The translations under genes and the position numbers were made by a program. Shown piece by piece: positions 8,061 through 16,032 of a DNA stretch of 64,000 nucleotides. The notes under the pieces were generated by a model that saw nothing but the letters and a program-made list of their open reading frames with translations, made no database searches and was not told the origin of the DNA. Positions within the stretch are counted from its first letter, which is position 1; each line of letters opens with the position of its first letter. The stretch is from Streptomyces coeruleorubidus (GTDB taxonomy: Bacteria; Actinomycetota; Actinomycetes; Streptomycetales; Streptomycetaceae): the NCBI RefSeq assembly GCF_008705135.1, contig NZ_CP023694.1, forward strand, positions 3,472,001-3,536,000. Direction: 5' to 3'.

Positions 8061-9226
8061 CCATCCGCCTCCCGGACAGCAACGGGGCGTCGCGGACGTA
8101 CGAGCCGCGCACCGAACCGCTCCTGGTGACGCCCGGCACGCCCTTCACCTCCCGCACGGTCTACTCGGCGGCGCACGTCGTCGCCGACCCGTACGCGGAC
8201 GTGTCGCCCGACTCGCCCGCCGCCGTCGACTGGGACGCCACCCTGGCCTTCCGCCGTCACCTGTGGTCGCACGGCCTGGGCGTCGCCGAGGCCATGGACA
8301 CGGCCCAGCGCGGCATGGGTCTGGACTGGGCGGGCGCGGCGGAACTGATCCGCCGGTCGGCGGCGGAGGCGAAGTCGGTCGGCGGCCTGATCGCCTGCGG
8401 TGTGGGCACGGACCAGCTCTCGGCCACCGAGATCGGCTACCCGTACAGCCTGGCGGAGATCCGCGCCGCGTACGAGGAGCAGCTCGCGGTCGTCGAGGAG
8501 TCGGGCGCGCGGGCCATCCTGATGGCCTCCCGGGCCCTGGCGGCGGTCGCCAAGGGGCCGGAGGACTATCTGGAGGTCTACGACCACCTGCTCCGCCAGG
8601 CGTCCGAGCCGGTCGTCCTGCACTGGCTCGGCCCGATGTTCGACCCGGCGCTGGAGGGCTACTGGGGCGCGACGGACCTGGACGCCGCCACCCACACCTT
8701 CCTGGACGTCATCGCCGCCCACCCGGACAAGGTCGACGGCATCAAGGTCTCGCTGCTGGACGCGCAGCGCGAGATCGACATCCGACGCCGTCTGCCGCAG
8801 GGCGTGCGCTGCTACACGGGCGACGACTTCAACTACCCCGAGCTGATCGCCGGCGACGAACAGGGCTTCAGCCACGCCCTGCTGGGCATCTTCGACCCGC
8901 TGGGCCCGCTGGCGGCGCAGGCGGTGCGGGTGCTCGACACGGGTGATGTGAAGGGCTTCCGCGAGCTGCTGGACCCGACGGTCGGGCTCTCCCGCCACCT
9001 CTTCGAGACCCCGACCCGCTTCTACAAGACGGGCGTGGTGTTCCTGGCCTGGCTGGCCGGTCACCAGTCCCACTTCACGATGGTCGGCGGCCTCCACTCG
9101 GCCCGCTCGCTCCCGCACTTGGCGAAGGCGTACGAACTCGCTGACGGGCTGGGCCTGTTCCCCGACCCGAAGCTGGCGGAGGAGCGCATGAAGAACCTGC
9201 TGAGCGTGTACGGGGTGGACCAGTGA
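8057..9226 (+). CDS. DUF993 protein, dihydrodipicolinate-synthase-like class I aldolase
   Basis: 389 residues, GTG 8057 overlapping the previous stop (GTGA). The fold is recognisable as a DHDPS/NAL TIM barrel: a long N-terminal extension, GLIACGVGTDQL (strand 3 region), PVVLHWLGPMF (strand 5) and DKVDGIKVSLLD. In that last stretch Lys230 sits where DHDPS has its Schiff-base lysine (GIKxxxGD), and it is followed by YTGDDFNYPELI. The position of the catalytic Tyr of DHDPS (LYN) appears to be His189 here. DUF993 members are uncharacterised as far as I know. Carbon-carbon cleavage of a keto-sugar acid is an inference from fold and neighbours. Confidence 0.85.
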   Translation: MTIRLPDSNGASRTYEPRTEPLLVTPGTPFTSRTVYSAAHVVADPYADVSPDSPAAVDWDATLAFRRHLWSHGLGVAEAMDTAQRGMGLDWAGAAELIRRSAAEAKSVGGLIACGVGTDQLSATEIGYPYSLAEIRAAYEEQLAVVEESGARAILMASRALAAVAKGPEDYLEVYDHLLRQASEPVVLHWLGPMFDPALEGYWGATDLDAATHTFLDVIAAHPDKVDGIKVSLLDAQREIDIRRRLPQGVRCYTGDDFNYPELIAGDEQGFSHALLGIFDPLGPLAAQAVRVLDTGDVKGFRELLDPTVGLSRHLFETPTRFYKTGVVFLAWLAGHQSHFTMVGGLHSARSLPHLAKAYELADGLGLFPDPKLAEERMKNLLSVYGVDQ

Positions 9227-10059
9227 GCGCCGCGGAGCTGGAGCGCTTCTCCATCAACCAGATGACGGTCAAGCAGCTGTCGATGCCGGATCTGGTGGAC
9301 GCCTGCGTCCAGTCGGGCATCGGCAACGTCGGCCTGTGGCGCGAGCCGGTCCAGTCGTACGGCCTGGAGGCCACGGCCAAGCTGGTCCGGGACGCGGGCC
9401 TGACGGTGACAACGTTGTGCCGGGGCGGCTTCTTCACGGCGATCGACCCGCGGGAGCGCGCGGAGGCCCTGGCCGACAACCGCCGGGCGATCGACGAGGC
9501 GGCGACGCTGGGCACCGACACCCTGGTCCTGGTCTCGGGCGGACTCCCGGCCGGTTCCAGGGACCTGCACGGCGCGCGGGAACGCATCGCGGACGCCCTG
9601 GCTGAACTGGGCCCTTACGCGGAGCGGCACGGCGTCCGCCTGGCCATCGAGCCCCTCCACCCGATGTACGCCTCGGACCGCTGCGTGGTGTCGACGCTGG
9701 CCCAGGCGCTGGACCTGGCCGAGCGCTTCCCGGCGAACCAGGTGGGGGTCACCGTCGACACGTACCACATCTGGTGGGACGACACGGCTCCCGCGCAGAT
9801 CGCCCGGGCGGGTGCGGGCGGCCGTATCCACACCTTCCAGCTCGCCGACTGGACGACTCCGCTCCCTCAGGGCGTGCTGACCGGCCGTGGCCAGATCGGC
9901 GACGGCTCGATCGACATGCGGGAGTGGCAGCGGTACGTGGAGGCCGCGGGCTACACCGGTGCCATCGAGGTGGAGCTGTTCAACGACGTGCTGTGGGCGA
10001 GGGACGGGCGGGAGGTACTGGCCGAGACGGCGGCGCGGTTCGTCGAACACACCCTGTGA
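9223..10059 (+). CDS. Sugar phosphate isomerase/epimerase family protein
   Basis: 278 residues, GTG 9223 overlapping the previous stop by 4 bases, so translationally coupled. AP-endonuclease-2-type TIM barrel with metal-ligand-like positions in LAIEPLHPMYASDR (E), GVTVDTYHIWWD (D and H) and IEVELFNDVLWARDG (E). Together with the Gfo/Idh/MocA and DUF993 proteins it likely forms a short catabolic route under LacI control, in the way inosose dehydratase/isomerase proteins work beside inositol dehydrogenases. The exact reaction is unknown. No transporter is encoded next to it. Confidence 0.88.
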   Translation: MSAAELERFSINQMTVKQLSMPDLVDACVQSGIGNVGLWREPVQSYGLEATAKLVRDAGLTVTTLCRGGFFTAIDPRERAEALADNRRAIDEAATLGTDTLVLVSGGLPAGSRDLHGARERIADALAELGPYAERHGVRLAIEPLHPMYASDRCVVSTLAQALDLAERFPANQVGVTVDTYHIWWDDTAPAQIARAGAGGRIHTFQLADWTTPLPQGVLTGRGQIGDGSIDMREWQRYVEAAGYTGAIEVELFNDVLWARDGREVLAETAARFVEHTL

Positions 10060-10094
10060 ATCGAGCACACCTTGTGAGTCGAGCACACCTGTGA
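10043..10094 (+). repeat. Short tandem repeat spanning the operon's last stop codon
   Basis: Three consecutive near-identical units: 10043-10060, 10061-10078 (both 18 bases) and 10079-10094 (16 bases). Each contains tcga(a/g)cacacc followed by TGTGA. The functional stop codon lies in the first unit and the later units repeat it. Confidence 0.8.
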
Positions 10095-10099
10095 TCCGT

Positions 10100-10138
10100 C
10101 ACGGTCGTAGGCCACGCCCCCGCCGGCCTACGACCGTG
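10100..10138. terminator. Bidirectional hairpin terminator
   Basis: Perfect 14-bp stem (10100-10113 with 10125-10138) and 11-base loop between the convergent LacI-controlled operon and the acetyltransferase gene. It overlaps the last codons of the latter. Confidence 0.85.
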
Positions 10139-10746
10139 CGAGGAACCCGTTCACCCGTTCCTCCAGCCGCTTCCGGCACCGCGGCCACTCCGGTGCCGTC
10201 ACCGAGAAGATCGCGGAGTCGCGCAGCAGGCCTTCCTCTCCGCCGGGACCAGTTCCGCAGCACGCCCTCGAAGCGGGCTCCCACGCTCTCGATGGCCGCG
10301 CGGGAACGGCTGTTGCGGGCATCGGTCTTCAGGTCCACGCGCGAGACGCCCCACTCCTCGAAGGCATGGCGGAAGAGGAGGAACTTGGCCTCGGTGTTCA
10401 CGCCCGTCCCCTGGGCAGAACGGGCGAGCCAGGTGAAGCCGACCTCGACCGCGTCGAGTTGGTCGTCCGAGAACCAGGAGCGTGGTTCCAAGTACGCCGT
10501 GGCGCCGACCGCTCGTCCCGTGACCGTCGAGATCTGCGCGTAGGGCGCGACCCACCCCGTCGCCGCGCGGGCGAGCTGCGCGTCGATGTAGGAACCCACC
10601 TCGTCGGCATCCGGTACCCAGGTGAAGGCGTAGTTCTCCCGGTCCTCCGTCGCCGCCTTCGCCAGCTCGGCGGCGTGCCGATGGCCCAAGGGCTCCAGCC
10701 GGACCAGGGCACCCTCCAGGACGGGTCCTTCCAGTGCGAAACTCAC
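10128..10746 (-). pseudogene. GNAT acetyltransferase (RimJ/RimL type), frameshifted near its C-terminus
   Basis: From GTG 10746 the frame reads a normal RimL-like acetyltransferase ([62 protein letters not shown]). After RNWS, at about 10240-10249, the frame changes: the expected C-terminal segment ([19 protein letters not shown] to the end) continues in a different frame, ending at 10128. The original frame instead runs through non-homologous Arg-rich sequence to 10099. A few residues normally present between RNWS and the GEEG loop also seem missing, suggesting a small deletion. Either a true disabling mutation or a sequencing error. The conserved cofactor-binding half is intact. Confidence 0.7.
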
Positions 10747-11174
10747 GCGGGGAAGTCTTCCTCAGGCAGCCCGGGGCGTCGAACGGAATACCGGTACGGC
10801 GAGCAGTGGATGGCCGGAAGTGGCGGCTCATCCGCCCCGTTGAACCCCTGGTCCCCCTCGGGTACCGACTTCCGGAAATCCGGCCCGGGTCGGGAACCCG
10901 GCCCGGACTCCCGTCGTCCAATCGCAGGCCGCCGGAGAGTCACCACGGTGCGGTGTCGGCCCTCGCTGCTGGCTGCGATCGCTGACCACCCTCTCCGCCG
11001 TACCGCGGCCGGCGGCCCCGCCGCCATCGGCGCGTCCCCCTCCAACCGCGCCGGTGGCGGCCCCTGCGCGGTTAGTGTGCGTTCCCTTGACTGGCAGAAA
11101 CTTCCCGGTTACTGGTGACGCGTTGGAAGTTTCCTTCAGCGGATCCCAGTGGATCACCTCCGGAAGGAGCGCAC
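10747..11174. promoter_or_regulatory. Intergenic region with hairpin and 9-bp inverted repeat before the GH3 gene
   Basis: No convincing gene. A GC-rich hairpin (10879-10890 with 10896-10907, 11 of 12 pairs) lies in the middle. Close to the GH3 gene a perfect 9-bp inverted repeat, GAAACTTCC (11097-11105) and GGAAGTTTC (11125-11133), flanks a 19-base spacer and may be an operator. GGAAGGAG at 11162-11169 is the GH3 ribosome binding site. Confidence 0.5.
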
Positions 11175-13019
11175 GTGCACGACACCGGCACGGGAAGCAC
11201 GGGAAGCACGGGAAACACCGCACAACCCTCCAGACGCGCCGTCCTCGGCGCCACGGCCGGCGCCGCCGGCGCCCTCGCGGCTGGCGGGCCCTCGTACGCC
11301 GCCGGCCCTCCCGACGACAAGCGACTCCGCACCCTCGTCTCGCGCATGACGCTGGAGGAGAAGGTCGGCCAGCTCTTCGTGATGCGGGTCTACGGCCACT
11401 CCGCCACCGCCCCCGACCAGGCCGACATCGACGCCAACCTGAAGGAGATCGGGGTCCGTACGGCCGCCGAGCTGGTCGAGAAGTACCGGGTCGGCGGCAT
11501 CATCTACTTCGCCTGGGCGCACAACACCCGCGAGCCGCGCCAGATCGCGGACCTGTCCAACGGCATCCAGCGGGCCTCCCTGGAACTGCCGCGCGGGTTG
11601 CCTGTGCTCATCTCCACCGACCAGGAGCACGGGATCGTCGCCCGGGTGGGCAAGCCGGCGACGCTCTTCCCCGGGGCCATGGCCGTCGGCGCGGGCGGGT
11701 CGCGGTCCGATGCCCGGGCCCTCGGGCGGATCGCGGGGCGTGAGCTGCGGGCGATGGGCATCCGGCAGGACTACTCCCCCGTGGCCGACGTGAACGTCAA
11801 CCCGGCCAACCCGGTCATCGGCGTGCGGTCCTTCGGCGCCGACCCGCGGGCGGTGGCCGCGCTGGTGGCCGCCGAGGTCGCCGGGTACCAGGGGTCCGGA
11901 GTGGCGGCGACCGCCAAGCACTTCCCCGGGCACGGGGACACCAACGTCGACAGCCACACCGGCTTCCCGACCATCACGCACAGCCGGGAACTGTGGGAGA
12001 AGCTGGACGCGCCGCCGTTCCGGGCGGCGATCGCCGCGGGCATCGACTCGATCATGACCGCGCATCTGATGGTCCCGGCCCTGGACGACTCCGGCGACCC
12101 GGCCACCCTCTCCCGCCCGATCCTCACCGGCATCCTCCGCGAGCGGCTCGGCTACGACGGGGTCGTGGTCACGGACTCCCTCGGCATGGAGGGCGTGCGG
12201 ACCAAGTACGGCGACGACCGGGTGCCGGTGCTCGCGCTGAAGGCGGGCGTGGACCAGCTCCTCAACCCGCCGCATCTGGACCTCGCCTGGAACGCGGTCC
12301 TCGCAGCCGTGCGCAACGGCGAGCTGACCGAGGCACGGCTCGACGAGTCGGTCCTGCGGATCCTGCGGCTGAAGACGAAGCTGGGGCTGTTCCGCGCCCC
12401 GTACGTCAGCCGGGAGGGTGTCGACCGCACCGTCGGCACCCGGGCACACCTGGCGACGGCCGACCGGATCGCCGAGCGGACGACCACCCTGCTCGTCAAC
12501 GAGGGGCGGTTGCTGCCGCTGTCCCGGCGCCGGTACCCCAGGGTGCTGGTGGTCGGGGCCGATCCGGCCTCGCCCTCGGGGACGACCGGACCGCCGACGG
12601 GAGTGCTCGCCGCCGCGCTGACCGAACTCGGCTTCACCGCCACCGCCCTGCCGACCGGCACGTCCCCGTCCGCGGCGGTCGTCGCCCGGGCGGTCGCGGC
12701 GGCGCGGGACGCGGACGCGGTGGTGGCGGCGACGTACAACGTCACGGCGGGCAGCGGTCAGAAGACGCTGGTCGAACAGCTCGTGACGACGGGACGGCCG
12801 GTCGTGGCGGTCGCGATCCGCAATCCGTACGACGTGGCCCAGCTGCCCTCCGTGCCGGCGTGCCTCGCGGCCTACTCCTGGACCGACGTCGAACTGCGGG
12901 CCGCCGCACGGGTGATCGCGGGACGGGTGGAGCCCCGCGGGAAACTCCCCGTGGCGGTGCGGCGGGCGGATGATCCGGAGCAGGTGCTGTACCCGATCGG
13001 GCACGGGCTGACGTACTAG
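11175..13019 (+). CDS. Tat-exported GH3 beta-N-acetylhexosaminidase-like hydrolase (NagZ type)
   Basis: 614 residues from GTG 11175, placed 5 bases after GGAAGGAG; the frame is open to 11115 but without homology. Residues 18-43 form a twin-arginine signal (PSRRAVLGATAGAAGALAAG, then SYA). The GH3 barrel includes LISTDQEHGIVARV and the NagZ loop KHFPGHGDTNVDSH (residues 248-261), whose His serves as acid/base in the family. The nucleophile region is GVVVTDSLGMEGV (Asp334). A C-terminal alpha/beta domain follows. Role: release of N-acetylglucosamine from cell-wall or chitin oligomers outside the cell. The N-terminus contains a GST/GNT microrepeat encoded by tandem 9-base units (about 11187-11218). 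Confidence 0.9.
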   Translation: MHDTGTGSTGSTGNTAQPSRRAVLGATAGAAGALAAGGPSYAAGPPDDKRLRTLVSRMTLEEKVGQLFVMRVYGHSATAPDQADIDANLKEIGVRTAAELVEKYRVGGIIYFAWAHNTREPRQIADLSNGIQRASLELPRGLPVLISTDQEHGIVARVGKPATLFPGAMAVGAGGSRSDARALGRIAGRELRAMGIRQDYSPVADVNVNPANPVIGVRSFGADPRAVAALVAAEVAGYQGSGVAATAKHFPGHGDTNVDSHTGFPTITHSRELWEKLDAPPFRAAIAAGIDSIMTAHLMVPALDDSGDPATLSRPILTGILRERLGYDGVVVTDSLGMEGVRTKYGDDRVPVLALKAGVDQLLNPPHLDLAWNAVLAAVRNGELTEARLDESVLRILRLKTKLGLFRAPYVSREGVDRTVGTRAHLATADRIAERTTTLLVNEGRLLPLSRRRYPRVLVVGADPASPSGTTGPPTGVLAAALTELGFTATALPTGTSPSAAVVARAVAAARDADAVVAATYNVTAGSGQKTLVEQLVTTGRPVVAVAIRNPYDVAQLPSVPACLAAYSWTDVELRAAARVIAGRVEPRGKLPVAVRRADDPEQVLYPIGHGLTY

Positions 13020-13132
13020 ACGTACGCCACGGACCGGGCGCACCACCCCCAAGGTGCGCAAACCCTCCCATGTGCCTGGCGTGCGCCCCTGCGGGGGGTC
13101 ACGCTGGGCTGGGGCTCTTCTGGGGGACGGCA

Positions 13133-13789
13133 ATGCGCGTGAGAAGTTCGGCGGGGGTGGTGTGGGGGCTGCTGGTGCTGCTCGGTGTGCTGCTGACCGG
13201 GTGCCAGAGCCCCTCGGCGGGTGTCGCGGAGGACGGCCGGCTGGGCGGGTCGGCGTCGGGGACCGCCGATGCCGGGTCGGCGCCGGTGCCCCGGCCGTCC
13301 GGGTACGGGGCGGTGTTCCTCGCGGTCGACGAGTGCAGTTCGTTCGGCACGACGAGCTTCACCGAGGTGCCGTGCGCCGGTGAGCGGGCGGCGGCCCGGG
13401 TCGTGGCGCGGCACGACGGCACGGTCCGGGACGGGCCGCGCTGCCCGGCGACCACGGACTTCGTGCTGCACATCAGCGAGCAGCGGCCCGCGTCCGACGA
13501 GGACGGCGACGGGGCGGTGCCGCAGGGCTATGCCTGCATGCGCAACCTCCAGCCGCCGCACCCGGGCGACCCGGGCGGCGGGGGCGGGCCCCGCACCATC
13601 GTCGGCGACTGCGTCTACAGCTCCGGCGACGGGCAGGTCCGCGAGACCGCGTGCGAAGGGAAGGGCGGGCAGGAGCCGGAGTACAAGGTGACCGAGGCCG
13701 TCGCCGGGCGCGCCGACTGCCCCGTTTCGACCGCCCTGTACGTCCGGCTCGGCGGCGACCGGCCCGTGGGGTGCGCCCGGCCGCTGTGA
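13133..13789 (+). CDS. Secreted lipoprotein of unknown function
   Basis: 218 residues. MRVRSSAGVVWGLLVLLGVLLTGC is a lipoprotein signal with lipobox LLTGC (Cys24). The mature part is Gly/Pro/Asp-rich with about eight cysteines (ECSS, PCAGE, RCPA, ACMRN, DCVYS, ACEGK, DCPVS, GCARP), suggesting disulfides. No known domain recognised. GGGGGACGG precedes ATG 13133. It lies 113 bases after the GH3 gene, same strand. Confidence 0.78.
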   Translation: MRVRSSAGVVWGLLVLLGVLLTGCQSPSAGVAEDGRLGGSASGTADAGSAPVPRPSGYGAVFLAVDECSSFGTTSFTEVPCAGERAAARVVARHDGTVRDGPRCPATTDFVLHISEQRPASDEDGDGAVPQGYACMRNLQPPHPGDPGGGGGPRTIVGDCVYSSGDGQVRETACEGKGGQEPEYKVTEAVAGRADCPVSTALYVRLGGDRPVGCARPL

Positions 13790-13932
13790 GCGCGCCGCCG
13801 GCGGGGCGGCGGCCGTGTACCGACCACCGTCGACCAGGGCCCTGTTCCGCGATCCGCTCCGCTGCCCCTGAAGCGCTGACGGTCACGCAGCTCAACGCCC
13901 TGTGCGGCACCGCGGGAACTCAGCACCTGACT

Positions 13933-14370
13933 CTATGGGCGGTTGAGCGTGGTGAGACGCACCGGCTCGGTGAGGACCGCACGGGCTCCGCCCTCGTCAG
14001 CACTGCGCGCGGCGAGCGTCGCCTCGGCCAGTCGGGCAGGGAGTGCCTCCGAGAACTTGAGGCCTCGCACCGCCCGCTCGTCGACTTCGGGCAGACACAG
14101 CCGCAGCGTGGCCTCCGTGACGGCAGCTTTCCAGCGGGTCGGTGTCAGATCGTCGCACAGGCGGATCCAGTGGTCCTCGAACCGGCGCTGTGGAGCCGCG
14201 ACGGACGGCAGCGAGGCGGCCAGCATGGCATTTGCGCGATGCCCGGCCCACGTCCACCAGCGAATGTCGCCGTCCGTGAGCCGGGTGATGACCGTCCCAC
14301 CCGGATGCACGGTGTCCACGTGTCTCTCGCGGGCCTCGGTGAGCCTGACGGTGGCTCGCCTGGTCAGGCG
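13933..14370 (-). pseudogene. DEAD/DEAH-box helicase, C-terminal remnant
   Basis: The minus strand reads TVRLTEARERHVDTVHPGG, then DIRWWTWAGHRANAMLAASL, LCLPEVDERAVRGLKFSEALP and a terminal VLTEPVRLTTLNRP. I recognise this as the C-terminal tail of large actinobacterial DEAD/DEAH-box helicases (the WWTWAG and KFSEALPARLA blocks). No helicase motor motifs are present upstream; the frame is interrupted near 14370, where another fragment begins. About 145 residues remain of a protein that normally exceeds 700. Identification is from memory of the family and is moderately sure. Confidence 0.6.
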
Positions 14371-14702
14371 TACGGGAGGGCGTCGCCACCAACGGCCGGT
14401 GCGGGGGTGGCGCTGATGGGGGCGAGGCCGTCACCCGCGACCGGCTGCGCGGTGGTGGCGGGCAGCAGCCGCACGAAGGCCTCATCGCCCAGAGACTTCC
14501 ACAGTGCACGGGCGTCGGCGAGCAGCGAGTCCGACTTGAACACCGACGGCGTGGAGGCGGGCAGGCGGAGTGGGCGAGGCCGGGGTGACGAGGCGGCGCG
14601 GACCAGCTCGTCGGCCCTCTTCCCGGCCTCGGCCACGAAGGCCGGCGCTGCCCCGCCGATGACGTGTTCCTCGTCCGGGTCGTACTCCCACCGCCAGGTC
14701 AC
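14364..14702 (-). pseudogene. Chimeric fragment beginning with a conserved small-protein N-terminus
   Basis: From GTG 14702 the first about 35 residues (TWRWEYDPDEEHVIGG and VAEAGKRADELVRAA) match the start of a small conserved Streptomyces protein. The rest (VFKSDSLLADARALWKSLGDEAF onwards) does not continue that family and runs towards the helicase remnant. I interpret it as a junction of two decayed genes rather than a functional protein. GTG 14702 has no clear ribosome binding site. Confidence 0.4.
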
Positions 14703-14845
14703 ACGGACACCGCCTGTCGGGTCGCGGCCTCGACAGCGCACGTTCGCTCACCGCAGGACGGAACGGCCGGGTCTTCGCGATTGCTCGTGACGACGACCGC
14801 GGGTGCGAGTGGTCAGCGCCCGCGGCAAGGTCGCCGACGCCACCC

Positions 14846-15185
14846 GTCATCTCGGCCCCGGACGGCCGGCCGTTGTGGGCCTCCCCGGTCCGGCCAGGCC
14901 GCGAGCACGACACCACCTGTGCTCGCGCCCACTGCCTGGGCGGCGCCCTGAACCGGCCGGCTGCCCTTTGGGCATCTCCACCCTGGCCGCGGCTACGAGA
15001 ACGCCGCAGAAAGCTTGCGCCACTCGGTCAAGAAGCCCAAGGGGAGCGAACTCGCCGAGTCCGACAGGGCTTTCGAGGCCGTGCTCCCGGGCTTCCATGC
15101 CGCTGCCGAACGCGCCAACGCCCTGCTGGGGGTCACCTTCAAGGCCATGATGTCCCCGAGAAGCGCCCAGTGGAATCAGGCCATC
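14846..15185 (+). mobile_element. IS5-family transposase remnant, multiply frameshifted
   Basis: Transposase similarity runs through three frames: VISAPDGRPLWASPVRPGRE followed by HDTTCARAH (frame from 14846), then GISTLA, then SLRHSVKKPKGSELAESDRAF and ERANALLGVTFKAM (frame containing 15015). These blocks occur in this order near the C-terminus of Streptomyces IS5-family transposases. At least two frameshifts and missing catalytic N-terminal parts make it inactive. I could not find terminal inverted repeats or target duplications. Confidence 0.65.
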
Positions 15186-15485
15186 CCAAGGCGCTCGCCA
15201 GTCAGCCGTTGCGTCCCTCGGTCCTCAGTTCGAGGCCAGGTGATCCTCTGCGGCAGTTTCAGCTCATCGCCAGAAAGGCGGGCTTTCGCCTGTCTGGCGA
15301 GAACCTTCCCACCCCATAAAGGTGTGATTCCGGCATTTTTGACATGCTGCAACCCCTGTGAGGAACTCCTCATGTCCAGTATCTGCTCAAGCGGACCACC
15401 TGCCACGAGGAAGGCTTGATCAAAGCTGTTTCAGGTGTGTATGAAGGGCTGCATAAGTAGTCCGGGATTACTTCAGGGGGATTTC
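15186..15485. other. Lower-GC intergenic stretch with strong hairpin (15267-15300)
   Basis: No gene recognised. A 14-bp stem with one mismatch (15267-15280 with 15287-15300, loop GGCTTT) is prominent. The stretch is richer in A and T than its surroundings, fitting acquired or decayed DNA. AGGGGGAT just before 15486 is the ribosome binding site of the next gene. Confidence 0.6.
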
Positions 15486-16025
15486 ATGAATACGGTGCCG
15501 GGTTCGTTACGGCGGACGACCACCGCATTCCTGATGGCCGTGGCACTCTTGACCGCTAGCCCTTTCATGGCCTCATCACACGCGGCGAGCGACATCAACA
15601 TCGGGCCTGGCGTCGACGCGGAGTCCGCTGCTTTCGTCAAGGCCCATCCCAAGGAGGTGGCAACCATGGCCAACCTCTGCGGGGCGGAATACGACACCAT
15701 CACTCTTGCTCTACGTCTGCCCACCGACGCGAGCCGCCTGGGTACGCTGTGGGTCTACGGCGGCAACGGCGCCGGCAGCAGTCAGAACACCTGCTCCGTG
15801 TTCGACAACAACACGGGAACTTCCAAGTGGATGAAGCTGCAGCTCTGCGACAACTACACGAATACACCGTGCGATGTCGACCAGGGCACCTTCAGTCAGT
15901 ACGCCGGTCCCGTATGGCAGAAGCCTGGAGGTTGTGGCACGGTGACGGCCCTGATGAAGGCGTCATCGAGCTCCTCGACTTATCTCATCAACCGAGTCGC
16001 TGACAATGTCACCAACTGCAACTGA
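15486..16025 (+). CDS. Small secreted protein, unknown function
   Basis: 179 residues from ATG 15486 with AGGGGGAT upstream. An N-terminal signal peptide (positively charged LRRTT, hydrophobic AFLMAVALLTASPFMAS, then SHAAS) is followed by a mature domain of about 145 residues. It has paired cysteines (LCGAEY, NTCSVFD, LCDNY, PCDVD, GGCGTV, NCN). The composition is Asn/Thr/Ser-rich, unlike neighbouring housekeeping proteins. No enzyme motif seen. The layout resembles small secreted spore or toxin/inhibitor-type proteins, but I cannot assign it. It heads the accessory cassette 15.5-20.7 kb. Confidence 0.75.
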   Translation: MNTVPGSLRRTTTAFLMAVALLTASPFMASSHAASDINIGPGVDAESAAFVKAHPKEVATMANLCGAEYDTITLALRLPTDASRLGTLWVYGGNGAGSSQNTCSVFDNNTGTSKWMKLQLCDNYTNTPCDVDQGTFSQYAGPVWQKPGGCGTVTALMKASSSSSTYLINRVADNVTNCN

Positions 16026-16032
16026 CGCACAC

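Noticed and set aside
14803..15150. 115-codon plus-strand frame as a separate protein
   Set aside because: It crosses the transposase remnant in mixed frames; the recognisable blocks lie in different frames.
13860..15185. Intact integrative element or transposon
   Set aside because: No integrase, no terminal repeats, and the transposase is frameshifted several times.
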